Assembly: GCF_014641715.1 (NCBI RefSeq)
Contig: NZ_BMIG01000008.1
Coordinates: forward strand, 8,001-72,000
Origin: Polaromonas eurypsychrophila
Lineage (GTDB): Bacteria > Pseudomonadota > Gammaproteobacteria > Burkholderiales > Burkholderiaceae_C
Direction: 5' to 3'
Length of the DNA stretch: 64,000 nt
Positions 18,842 through 27,021 of this stretch are shown here, piece after piece. A program made the position numbers and the translations under genes. How positions within the stretch are numbered: the first letter of the stretch is position 1; each line of letters opens with the position of its first letter. The notes under the pieces are model-generated. The model ran no database searches. It saw only the letters and a list, made by a program, of their open reading frames with translations, and had not been told where the DNA came from.

Positions 18842-20005
18842 TCAGTAGCGCTTGGCGACTTCTTCGAGCATCACTTCGGTTGCGCCGCCGCCAATGGCCA
18901 GCACGCGTGCGTCACGCCACAGCCGCTCGATGGCCGTCTCGCGGATGAAGCCCATGCCGCCGTGGAACTGCTGGCAGGTCTGCACCACCTCGTTGACCAG
19001 CTCACCGGTCAGCGCTTTAAGCATGGAGACATCCTGCACGATGTCATGGCCCTGGGTCACGCGCCAGGCGCAGTGGTACATGAAGGCGCGTGCGGCACGT
19101 GTCTTGGCGTCCAGCATGGCCACGCGCTGGCGGATCACCTGCTGGTCCCACAGGGGGCCACCGAAAGCCTGGCGCTGGCGCACATAGTCAAGCGTGAGCT
19201 TGAGCGCCTGCTGGCAGTGGCCAACCGCCATGGCGCCCAGCGCAATGCGCTCGGTCTGAAAGTTCTTCATCACCGAATAAAAGCCCCTGCCCTCCTCACC
19301 CAGCAAATTCCAGGCGGGGATGCGCACGTTGTCGAAGATGAGTTCGGCCGTGTCCGACGATAGCCAGCCGGTTTTTTTCAGCGCACGGCCGACGGTAAAA
19401 CCCGGCGTGCCCTTCTCGACGATGAACATCGAGATGTCACGCTTGCCCGGCCCGGTTTTGGCCGCAACAAAGTACAGGTCGGCGTGCACACCGTTGGTGA
19501 TGAACATCTTGGTGCCGTTGAGTACCCAGTCGTCGGAGCCTGCCCCGGACCCCGATCCGGGGTCGCGTTTGGCCGTTGTGCGTATGCCCGCCACGTCCGA
19601 GCCGGCGCCCGGCTCGGTGATACCAACCGCGGTGATCAGCTCGCCCGCGATCACCTTCTTCAAGTACTTGTCTTTTTGTGCCGCGTTGCCTGCGTGATGC
19701 AGATGCGGACTGGCCATGTCGGTGTGGACCAGCACGGTGATGATGAAGCCGGCAAAGGTCGATTGCGACAACGCCTCGGCAAACACCAGATTGGTCATGG
19801 CGTCGCTGTCAGCGCCACCGTATTTTTCCTCGTACATCAGGCCGAACAGGCCGGCAGCGCCCATGCGTTTGAGCACTTCGCGCGGCACAAAGCCGGACTC
19901 TTCCCAGGCGGCAGCATGCGGCTCCACCTCCTTGGCGATGAAGCGGCCAAGCTGGTCGCGCAGGGATTCGTATTCGGGCGTGTCGTAAATGGAGGCGTTG
20001 GACAT
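18842..20005 (-). CDS. Acyl-CoA dehydrogenase (leucine block)
   Basis: The protein has 387 residues. It is an FAD-dependent acyl-CoA dehydrogenase: [20 protein letters not shown] is the signature, WVLNGTKMFITNG follows, and the C-terminus has QFHGGMGFIRETAIERLWRD. The position of the catalytic Glu shifts to IGGGATEVM, with a Gly or Thr, so the catalytic base should be checked by alignment. The start at ATG 20005 is 17 nt after mccB. A short insert, DPGSGSGAGSDDW, replaces the usual DGDHYVLNG lead; it is encoded by a RepD hairpin (19543-19563). A separate isovaleryl-CoA dehydrogenase at 50062 suggests this one uses another short acyl-CoA. Confidence 0.88.
   Translation of the reverse strand: MSNASIYDTPEYESLRDQLGRFIAKEVEPHAAAWEESGFVPREVLKRMGAAGLFGLMYEEKYGGADSDAMTNLVFAEALSQSTFAGFIITVLVHTDMASPHLHHAGNAAQKDKYLKKVIAGELITAVGITEPGAGSDVAGIRTTAKRDPGSGSGAGSDDWVLNGTKMFITNGVHADLYFVAAKTGPGKRDISMFIVEKGTPGFTVGRALKKTGWLSSDTAELIFDNVRIPAWNLLGEEGRGFYSVMKNFQTERIALGAMAVGHCQQALKLTLDYVRQRQAFGGPLWDQQVIRQRVAMLDAKTRAARAFMYHCAWRVTQGHDIVQDVSMLKALTGELVNEVVQTCQQFHGGMGFIRETAIERLWRDARVLAIGGGATEVMLEEVAKRY
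19543..19563. repeat. RepD-like hairpin inside an acyl-CoA dehydrogenase gene
   Basis: CCCCGGACCCCGATCCGGGG is a near-perfect palindrome in the coding sequence. It replaces the usual residues of a surface loop before VLNGTK. Confidence 0.55.
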
Positions 20006-20022
20006 TTTGCGTACCGGTGGCG

Positions 20023-21657
20023 TCACATGCGGAAAACGCCGAACTTCGGCTCGGGGATCGGTGCGTTCAGGCTGGCGCGCAGGCCCAGTGCCAACACGCG
20101 GCGCGTGTCGGCCGGGTCGATCACGCCGTCGTCCCACAGCCGCGCGCTGGAGTAATAGGGGTGCGACTGGTGCTCGAACTGGTCCAGCATCGGCTGCTTG
20201 AAGGCTTTTTCTTCCTCGGCGCTCCAGGTGCCGCCCTTGGCCTCGATGGCGTCGCGCCGCACGCTGGCCAGCACCGACGAGGCCTGCTCGCCGCCCATGA
20301 CGCAGATGCGCGCGTTTGGCCACATCCACAAAAAGCGCGGGCTGTAGGCGCGGCCACACATGCCGTAGTTGCCGGCGCCGAAGCTGCCGCCGATGATGAT
20401 GGTGAACTTGGGCACCTGGGCGGTGGCCACGGCCATCACCATCTTGGCGCCGTGGCGCGCAATGCCTTCGGCCTCGTACTTGCGGCCGACCATGAAGCCG
20501 GTGATGTTCTGCAAAAACACCAGCGGGATCTTGCGCTGGCAGCAGAGTTCGATGAAGTGCGCGCCCTTTTGCGCTGACTCGCTGAACAAAATGCCGTTGT
20601 TGGCGATGATGCCAACCGGCATGCCTTCGATGTGCGCAAAACCCGTCACCAGCGTGGCGCCGAAACGTGCCTTGAACTCGTCGAACTCGCTGCCGTCCAC
20701 GATGCGGGCGATGACCTCGCGCACGTCGTAGGGCTTGCGCGTGTCGGTGGGCACAATGCCGTAGACCTCTTCCGCTACATATTCAGGAGCTACCGGCGCC
20801 CGTCCCCTATGGGCTGGAGCCTCTTTTTTCTTGTAATTTGTATTCAGGTTGCCGACCGCGGCCCGCGCCAGCGCCAGCGCGTGCGCATCGTTTTGCGCCA
20901 GGTAGTCGGCCACGCCCGACAGGCGGGTGTGCACGTCGCCGCCACCGAGGTCTTCGGCGGTGACGATCTCGCCGGTGGCGGCCTTGACCAGCGGCGGGCC
21001 ACCCAGAAAGATCGTGCCCTGCTCCTTGACGATGATGGTTTCGTCGCTCATGGCCGGCACGTAGGCGCCGCCCGCCGTGCAACTGCCCATGACCACCGCT
21101 ATCTGCGCAATGCCCTGCGCGCTCATGTTGGCCTGGTTGTAGAAGATGCGGCCGAAATGGTCACGGTCGGGAAAAACCTCGTCCTGGTTCGGCAGGTTGG
21201 CGCCGCCCGAATCGACCAGGTAAATGCAGGGCAGGCGGTTTTGCTGCGCCACTTCCTGCGCGCGCAAATGTTTCTTCACCGTCATTGGGTAGTAAGTGCC
21301 GCCCTTCACCGTCGCGTCGTTGCACACCACCATGCAGTCCACCCCGTTGACTCGGCCGATGCCGGTGATCACGCCGGCACACGGCGCGCTGTCGCTGCCG
21401 TCACGGTCGGGGTACATGGCCAGCGCCGCCAGCGGGGCCAGCTCCAGGAAAGGCGTGCCGGGGTCCAGCAGCATCTGCACCCGCTCACGCGGCGGCAGCT
21501 TGCCGCGTGCCACGTGTTTGGCTCGGGCGGCCTCACCGCCGCCGGCAGCGGCCTTGGCCACCTGCACCTGCAGGTCGGCCACCAGCGCGCGCATGGCGGC
21601 GGCATTTGCCTGAAAGTCGGCCGAGCGGGCGTTGAGTTTGGTTTCCAGAACTGGCAT
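20023..21657 (-). CDS. mccB: Methylcrotonyl-CoA carboxylase, carboxyltransferase beta subunit
   Basis: The protein has 544 residues. It transfers CO2 from biotin to 3-methylcrotonyl-CoA and partners MccA. Markers are MPVLETKLN at the start, [36 protein letters not shown], and near the C-terminus [19 protein letters not shown] and [18 protein letters not shown]. Start ATG 21657 has GAGGAG 5 nt upstream. A RepB repeat (20780-20838) adds about 17 residues ([19 protein letters not shown]) before [10 protein letters not shown]. It is the first gene of the block and lies next to a divergent AraC regulator. Confidence 0.95.
   Translation of the reverse strand: MPVLETKLNARSADFQANAAAMRALVADLQVQVAKAAAGGGEAARAKHVARGKLPPRERVQMLLDPGTPFLELAPLAALAMYPDRDGSDSAPCAGVITGIGRVNGVDCMVVCNDATVKGGTYYPMTVKKHLRAQEVAQQNRLPCIYLVDSGGANLPNQDEVFPDRDHFGRIFYNQANMSAQGIAQIAVVMGSCTAGGAYVPAMSDETIIVKEQGTIFLGGPPLVKAATGEIVTAEDLGGGDVHTRLSGVADYLAQNDAHALALARAAVGNLNTNYKKKEAPAHRGRAPVAPEYVAEEVYGIVPTDTRKPYDVREVIARIVDGSEFDEFKARFGATLVTGFAHIEGMPVGIIANNGILFSESAQKGAHFIELCCQRKIPLVFLQNITGFMVGRKYEAEGIARHGAKMVMAVATAQVPKFTIIIGGSFGAGNYGMCGRAYSPRFLWMWPNARICVMGGEQASSVLASVRRDAIEAKGGTWSAEEEKAFKQPMLDQFEHQSHPYYSSARLWDDGVIDPADTRRVLALGLRASLNAPIPEPKFGVFRM
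20780..20838. repeat. RepB repeat inside mccB
   Basis: Plus-strand order GGAGCTACCGGCGCCCG, then CCTATGGGCTGGAGCCTC, matches RepB copies at 44331 (CTATGGGCTGGAGGCC) and 42051. It is translated in frame. Confidence 0.65.
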
Positions 21658-21808
21658 GTATCTCCTCTGTGCGGCTGCGTGTGCGCGTGTGGGCCTGCGG
21701 CTGGGCCGAGCCACACCTTAACGCCAAAGCATGCAGCTTAGGCCCAAATACAGCACAACGGTCGCCACACAGGTTGCAAATCGTGCCAGCTCGCGTGAAA
21801 CTCGACCC

Positions 21809-22870
21809 ATGCCCGCTCCACCCACGCACCAGACCGCCAACCGGCCCCCCGCCGCCACGCCGGTGGCCTTTGCACGGGTGATTGCCGCGGCCTACCCGCT
21901 GTACGACCAGAACCCGGCCAACGCGCTCAAGTTGGCACAGATCACGCCAGTCAAGCTGCAGCAACCAGAGGCCCGCATCACGGCCCGCCAGATGGAAGTC
22001 CTCTCCGGCACCGCCATGCAAGAGCTGGACGACGAAGCCCTGGGCGCCTTCGGCCGCCGGCTGCCTTGGGGCAGCTACGGCATGCTGGCCAGAGCCTCGC
22101 TCAGCGCGCCCGACCTGGGCGTGGCGCTCAAGCGCTGGTGCCGCCACCATGGGCTGCTGGCGGACGACATCCGGCTCCGGCTGGTAAGCACCGGCCAGGA
22201 TGACAACAAGGTCGCCACCATCACCATCGAGGAGCGCAGCGACCTGGGCCGCCACGGCCAGTCCGCGCGCGCCTTCTGCCTGGTGCATGTGCTGCGCAAT
22301 ATCCACGGCCTGGCCTGCTGGTACATCGACTCGCGCATTCCGCTACAGGGCGCGCGCTTCCCGTTTGCCGCACCGGCGCATGCCGACGCCTATGCGCTGA
22401 TGTTTCCCGGCCCGCTGCAGTTCGACGCGGCTCAGGCATCCATCCGTTTCGATGCGCGTTACCTCGCCCTGCCGCTGCGGCGTGACGAAAAATCCCTGAC
22501 CCAGATGCTGCAGCGCGCGCTGCCGCTGACGGTGCTGCAGTACCGGCGTGACCGTCTGCTGGTGCAGCAGGTGCGCCAGGCGCTGGCCGCTTACCCGGAG
22601 CAAGCGCATCGGGCCGACGGCATTGCGGCGCTGCTCAACATCTCGGCCCGCACCCTGCACCGGCAACTGAAGGAAGAAGGCGCTTCGCTGCAAGCGCTGA
22701 AGGACGAAGTGCGTTTCGAACGCGCCCGGGATTTGCTCAACCGCAGCGACAAGCCGGTCAAGCAGGTGGCCGCGGCGGCAGGTTTCCGGAATGAGAAAAG
22801 TTTTATCCGCGCGTTCCGGCAATGGTCAGGCGTGCCGCCGACGGAGTTTCGCGCCCGGCACCACACGTGA
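21809..22870 (+). CDS. AraC family transcriptional regulator
   Basis: The protein has 353 residues from ATG 21809; an upstream ATG at 21731 would add 26 poorly conserved residues. The N-terminal half resembles the Arabinose_bd domain of OruR/AraC-type regulators (AAAYPLYDQNPANALKLAQI; PWGSYGMLARASLSAPDLGV). The C-terminal 100 residues hold two HTH motifs (GIAALLNISARTLHRQLKEE; PVKQVAAAAGFRNEKSFIRA, then FRQWSGVPPTEFR). It is divergent from mccB with about 150 bp between start codons, so it is the best candidate to control the mccB-mvaB block. The inducer is unknown. No recognisable operator was found by eye in the shared promoter. Confidence 0.85.
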   Translation: MPAPPTHQTANRPPAATPVAFARVIAAAYPLYDQNPANALKLAQITPVKLQQPEARITARQMEVLSGTAMQELDDEALGAFGRRLPWGSYGMLARASLSAPDLGVALKRWCRHHGLLADDIRLRLVSTGQDDNKVATITIEERSDLGRHGQSARAFCLVHVLRNIHGLACWYIDSRIPLQGARFPFAAPAHADAYALMFPGPLQFDAAQASIRFDARYLALPLRRDEKSLTQMLQRALPLTVLQYRRDRLLVQQVRQALAAYPEQAHRADGIAALLNISARTLHRQLKEEGASLQALKDEVRFERARDLLNRSDKPVKQVAAAAGFRNEKSFIRAFRQWSGVPPTEFRARHHT

Positions 22871-22883
22871 GCAGCAAGGCGTT

Positions 22884-24458
22884 TTAGCTGACCACCAGAT
22901 TCTCTGCCGCGGCAAGGGCACGCTCCCTCAACACGCGATGAAGAATCTTGCCGGTGGCGGTGCGCGGCATGTCGTGGTCGGCCAAAAAAATCACCGTCTG
23001 CGGGCACTTGAAGCTGGCCATTCTTTGCTTGCACCAGGTCCGGAATTCTTCTTCGCTGCCTTGCTGCCCTTCGTGCAGCACAATCACGCCATGCACGGCC
23101 TCGCCCCACTTGTCGTGCGGAACACCGATGACCGCCACGTCCTTGACTTTCGGGTTGGCACCCAGAACGCCTTCGACCTCGGAGGGGTAGATGTTCTCGC
23201 CGCCACTGATGATCATGTTGCTCTTGCGGTCCACCAGCCAGATGTAGCCATCGGCATCGCGGCGGGCCATGTCGCCCACCGAGCACCAGTCGCCGCGGAA
23301 AGCTTCGCCGGTTTTCTCGGGGTTCTTCCAGTATCCGTTGAACACATAAGCTGTGCGTGAAAACAGCTCGCCCACCTCGCCATCGGCGACTTCTCTCCCA
23401 TCAGGATCTAGCAGCTTGATAGCGCCGCTACCGGCCCACTCGCGGCCCACAGACCCTAGCCGTGCGATCTGCTCATCAGGACGCAAGAGCGTGACCCAAC
23501 CTGTCTCGGTCGAACCATACAGCTCATAGAGCTTGCCGTTGCGAAAATACGCCAGGATGGCAAGCTTGGTGTCCTTGCGGGCCGGCGCGGAAGATATCAT
23601 GAGCTTGCCAACACGGCTCACGTCATAACGCGCCTTGACCTCTGGCGGCAGCGCTAAAAGCATGATGTAGTGCGTCGGCACCAGCGAGGTGAATGTCACT
23701 TTCTAATGCGCCAGGGTCGCCAGCAAGGCCTCGGCGTCAAAGCTGCGCCTGTCGTCGATGACGCAGGTGGCTCCCAGATGAACGAAGGTCATGCCGAAGT
23801 ACAGCGAATTGGCGTGGCACATGGGCATGACCAGAAGCGCCGTGTCGTCACGGGTAAAACCCATTTCAAGCGCGGTCGCCAACGCGATCAGCGTGCTGCC
23901 GGTGTGTGTGCGGATAGCACCCTTGGGTCGGCCTGTGGTACCAGAGGTATACATCAACGCGCAGGTTTCGTCGGGATGCACCGGCTCAAAACCGGCGTCG
24001 GCAGTTGGCTGCTGCGCCAGCTCGTGGTAGTCGGTCCAGCCATCAGGCGCCGCGCTGCCCATATGGATATAGCAGCCGTTAGCAATCGGCAGGTCGGCGC
24101 GAATAGCATCGATGCGGTCACGCAAGTCGTGACCAACCATCACGGCACGCGCCTCGCTATGGCCCAGGATGTACGCGATCTCCGTCCCCACCAGCCGAAA
24201 ATTAATGGGCACTGCGACCAGGCCGGCACGGGCCAGGGCCACATAAATTTCCATCCACTCGATGCAGTTGTAAGCAAGCAGCCCGACGCGGTCGCCCTTG
24301 CGCAAGCCCAGGCCGAGCAGGCCAGCGGCCAACGCTATCGCCCGCCGGTCCCATTCGGCAAAACTGAGCTGGCGGCTGGAGTCGCGCACCCCGATCTTGT
24401 CCGGGGTGAGCCGGGCGTGAGTGGCGACTGCGTCGGCAATGGTCAGCAGGTGGCTCAT
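22884..24458 (-). pseudogene. Acyl-CoA synthetase interrupted by an in-frame amber codon
   Basis: Two open stretches (24458-23703 and 23699-22884) lie in the same frame and together make one 525-codon ANL-family acyl-CoA ligase. The first half has the AMP-binding loop YTSGTTGRPKGAIRTH. The second has YGSTETGWV, GEVGELF, IISGGENIYPSEVE and the C-terminal PRTATGKILHRVL lysine. A TAG at 23703-23705 separates LLATLAH from KVTFTSLVPTHY; homologues have a Glu-like residue there, so GAG to TAG is the simplest change. It is a pseudogene, a sequencing error, or an amber-suppressed gene. It is divergent from the ThDP enzyme and shares its promoter region. Confidence 0.8.
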
Positions 24459-24500
24459 GGGGACGGGACTCCTGGTCTGGCAGTGTTTGAGAAATCGAAT

Positions 24501-24534
24501 TATAGAACTCTGAATTCAGAATACAATATTCAAT
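24501..24534. promoter_or_regulatory. Palindromic operator candidate in a divergent promoter
   Basis: The perfect palindrome TCTGAATTCAGA (24509-24520) is followed by GAATACAATATTC. It lies in the AT-rich, 101-bp gap between the divergent acyl-CoA synthetase and ThDP enzyme genes. The GntR regulator downstream (26309) is the likely binder by context; this is inference. Confidence 0.5.
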
Positions 24535-24559
24535 CACATTTTTCAGCAAAGGCGCAACC

Positions 24560-26287
24560 ATGGGCACTTCGTCGATTTCCGATCAATCCGCCGCGGCCCT
24601 GATCGCTCGGTTTCTCAAACAGCGCGGCGTGGACCGGGTGTTCGGCCTGTGCGGCGGCCACATCATGCCGATCTGGATGAGGCTGGACGCCGAAGGCATT
24701 CGCATCATCGACGTCCGGGACGAACGGGCAGCCGTCTATATGGCCCATGCCCATGCCGAGCTCACCGGCGGGCTGGGTGTGGCCCTGGTCACGGCCGGGC
24801 CGGGCGTCACCAACGCCATGACCGGCATTGCCAATGCCCATGTCGCGCGTGCACCGGTGCTGGTTATGTCCGGAGTGCCACCGCAGCTTCAGGAAAACCG
24901 CGGCGCCCTGCAGGACATGGTGCATACCGACCTGGTGCGGTCGCTCACCCGTTACGCGCGCACCGTGCGCCAGCCCGAGCTGGTGTTGCAGGAGCTTGAC
25001 GAGGCGGTGTCCTGTGCCTTCGGCCAGGGCGGCGAGCCGGGCCCGGTGTATCTGGACTTTCCGGTGGACACCCTGCGCGCCGAAGTGCCGCTGGTACTGC
25101 AGTTGCCCGAACATCTGGCACCCAAGCCCCGGCCCCAGATCGCGCCCGACCCGGCCACAGTACTGGCGGCGGTTGAGCTGTTGTGGTCGGCCCGCAGACC
25201 ACTTTTTATCTCTGGCCGTGGCGCACGCGGTGCCGGCCCGGCACTGGCACAACTGCTCAGCCGGCTCAACGCTGCCTACCTCGACACCGGCGAAAGCCGC
25301 GGCCTAGTGCCGGACGACCATGCTTCGGTGGTGGCGGCCATGCGCGGCTCGGTCATGGGCGAGGCCGACCTGATCATCACCCTGGGCCGGCGGCTGGATT
25401 TTCAACTCGCGTACGGATCGCCGGCAGTGTTCGGCGAGGCGAAGTTTCTTCGGATCGCGGACTGTGCGCCCGAGCTGCGCGACAACCGCCGGGGCAGCGT
25501 CGAGATGCTGGCCACGCCCGCGCTGGCGCTGGAGGCGATCCTGCAGGCAGCCGGCAGCCGCACCGGGGCCGCCGATGGCGAATGGGTGCGCACGCTGCGC
25601 AGCAAACATTGCGAGCGTGCCGAAAAACTGGTGACATCGATGCGCAACGCACCGGCCGGCAGCGACGGGTTGATGCACCCGAACCGGCTGGTGTCGGCCC
25701 TCCGCGAAGCGCTGCCCTCCGATGCGGTGGTGGTGGCCGATGGCGGGGACTTCCTCAGCTTCGCGCGTGTGGGTCTGCCCGCCAGCACCTATCTCGACCC
25801 CGGCTCGCTGGGCTGCATTGGCGTCGGCACACCTTTCGGCGTGGCAGCCAGCCTGGCTTTTCCGGACCGCATGGTGGTGGTCGCCACCGGGGACGGCGCC
25901 TTTGGCTTCAACGCCATGGAACTGGACACCGCCGTGCGGCACAAGGCGCCGCTGCTGGTGGTGGTTGCCAACAACGGCTCATGGGCGATCGAGGTGCGCG
26001 ATCAGCAGGAAACCCATGGCAAGGTGGTGGGCACGCGGCTGCAGTTCGCCGACCACGCCGCCATGGCGCGCGCCTTTGGCATGTATGCCGAGCGTGTGGA
26101 GAAAGCCGAAGACCTTCCCGAGGCGATAAGCCGTGCCATGGCCAACCGGCCGGCCTTGCTGGATGTGCTGGTCACGCCGGAAGCGGCCTCGTCCGATGCC
26201 AAGTCCGGCCTGGCCTGGGTACCGGACCTGCAGCCGCTGGCGGCCTGGGACACGGCTGAACGCCACTGGCGCCAGGGCGGAAAATAG
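24560..26287 (+). CDS. Thiamine diphosphate-dependent enzyme (acetolactate synthase/decarboxylase type)
   Basis: The protein has 575 residues with the three-domain plan of ThDP enzymes: PYR domain (FGLCGGHIMPIW; catalytic Glu in VRDERAAVYMAHAHAE), a central domain (about 200-340), and a PP domain with the metal/ThDP motif GDGAFGFNAMELDTAVRH followed by the NN of VVANN. The motif after GPG is VTNAMTGIANAH. It resembles acetolactate synthase large subunits, but no small subunit is present, and the neighbours are acyl-CoA ligases. A decarboxylase or lyase acting on a 2-oxoacid or acyl-CoA is as likely. The start ATG 24560 has AAAGGCG upstream. It is followed 21 nt later by a GntR gene. Confidence 0.82.
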   Translation: MGTSSISDQSAAALIARFLKQRGVDRVFGLCGGHIMPIWMRLDAEGIRIIDVRDERAAVYMAHAHAELTGGLGVALVTAGPGVTNAMTGIANAHVARAPVLVMSGVPPQLQENRGALQDMVHTDLVRSLTRYARTVRQPELVLQELDEAVSCAFGQGGEPGPVYLDFPVDTLRAEVPLVLQLPEHLAPKPRPQIAPDPATVLAAVELLWSARRPLFISGRGARGAGPALAQLLSRLNAAYLDTGESRGLVPDDHASVVAAMRGSVMGEADLIITLGRRLDFQLAYGSPAVFGEAKFLRIADCAPELRDNRRGSVEMLATPALALEAILQAAGSRTGAADGEWVRTLRSKHCERAEKLVTSMRNAPAGSDGLMHPNRLVSALREALPSDAVVVADGGDFLSFARVGLPASTYLDPGSLGCIGVGTPFGVAASLAFPDRMVVVATGDGAFGFNAMELDTAVRHKAPLLVVVANNGSWAIEVRDQQETHGKVVGTRLQFADHAAMARAFGMYAERVEKAEDLPEAISRAMANRPALLDVLVTPEAASSDAKSGLAWVPDLQPLAAWDTAERHWRQGGK

Positions 26288-26308
26288 TCATCCGCTACCA
26301 TCACCGAC

Positions 26309-26998
26309 ATGAAAATTCTGGAATTACAACCCAAGCTGGTGGAACAGGTCCACGACGCGATCCTGTCCGAAATCAGTGGGGGAAGGCTGCCGCCCGGTGC
26401 GCGAATCATCCAGGAGCAGATCGCACAGGAGCTGGGCGTTTCCCGCCAGCCGGTGCAACAAGCCCTGTTGCTGCTGCGCAATCAGGGCGTGTTGCGCGAC
26501 GCGCCCGGACGCGGCCTGATCGTGGCCCCGCTGGACCCTGACTACGTGCGCAATATGTACGACATGCGGGCGGTCATGGAGGGCCTGGCTTGCCGCAAGG
26601 CCGCCGAGATCAATGCGGCGAAAGCCAAAGCCGATGGACCGGCGCTGATTCGCCAGGGCCGCGAAGCCGTTGCCAAGGGATCGGTCAGCGCCATGATTGC
26701 TGCCGACATGGCGTTTCACGACTTCATCTACACCTTGTCCGAAAATCCCATGATCGCGCCTGCCATGGAAGCACACTGGACCTACACCCAGCGCGTGATG
26801 GGCGAAGTGCTGATGCGCGACGAAAAACCGCGCGACATCTGGGACCAGCATGAAGGCCTGATGAAAGCCATCGCATCGGGCAAAGCCGACAAGGCCGAAG
26901 AACTGGCGCGCCAGCACATCCAGAAAGCCGCGGACTTCATGGTGGCCCGCCTGCAGGCCAACGCGCCGAAAGACGGGGCGGCAACGCGCGATCAATGA
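26309..26998 (+). CDS. GntR family regulator, FCD subfamily
   Basis: The protein has 229 residues. The N-terminal winged helix contains LPPGARIIQEQIAQELGVSR then QPVQQALLLLRNQGVL, the GntR recognition pattern. The all-helical FCD domain from about residue 85 has D, H and H metal/effector residues in AADMAFHDFIYTLSENPM and DQHEGLMKAIASG. It is likely the local regulator of the ThDP enzyme and the acyl-CoA ligases around it. No Shine-Dalgarno is visible, so translation may be coupled to the ThDP gene. Confidence 0.88.
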   Translation: MKILELQPKLVEQVHDAILSEISGGRLPPGARIIQEQIAQELGVSRQPVQQALLLLRNQGVLRDAPGRGLIVAPLDPDYVRNMYDMRAVMEGLACRKAAEINAAKAKADGPALIRQGREAVAKGSVSAMIAADMAFHDFIYTLSENPMIAPAMEAHWTYTQRVMGEVLMRDEKPRDIWDQHEGLMKAIASGKADKAEELARQHIQKAADFMVARLQANAPKDGAATRDQ

Positions 26999-27021
26999 GG
27001 GCGTTCAGCCGATGCCCTTGA

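Noticed and set aside
21658-21808. LiuR palindrome upstream of mccB
   Set aside because: No TTGACGTTTAC-like sequence was found in the shared promoter.
23395-23460. Possible RepB copy in the broken acyl-CoA synthetase (CAGCTTGATAGCGCCGC)
   Set aside because: Only short stretches match, and the protein (IKLLDPDGREVADGEVGELF) is normal for the family there.
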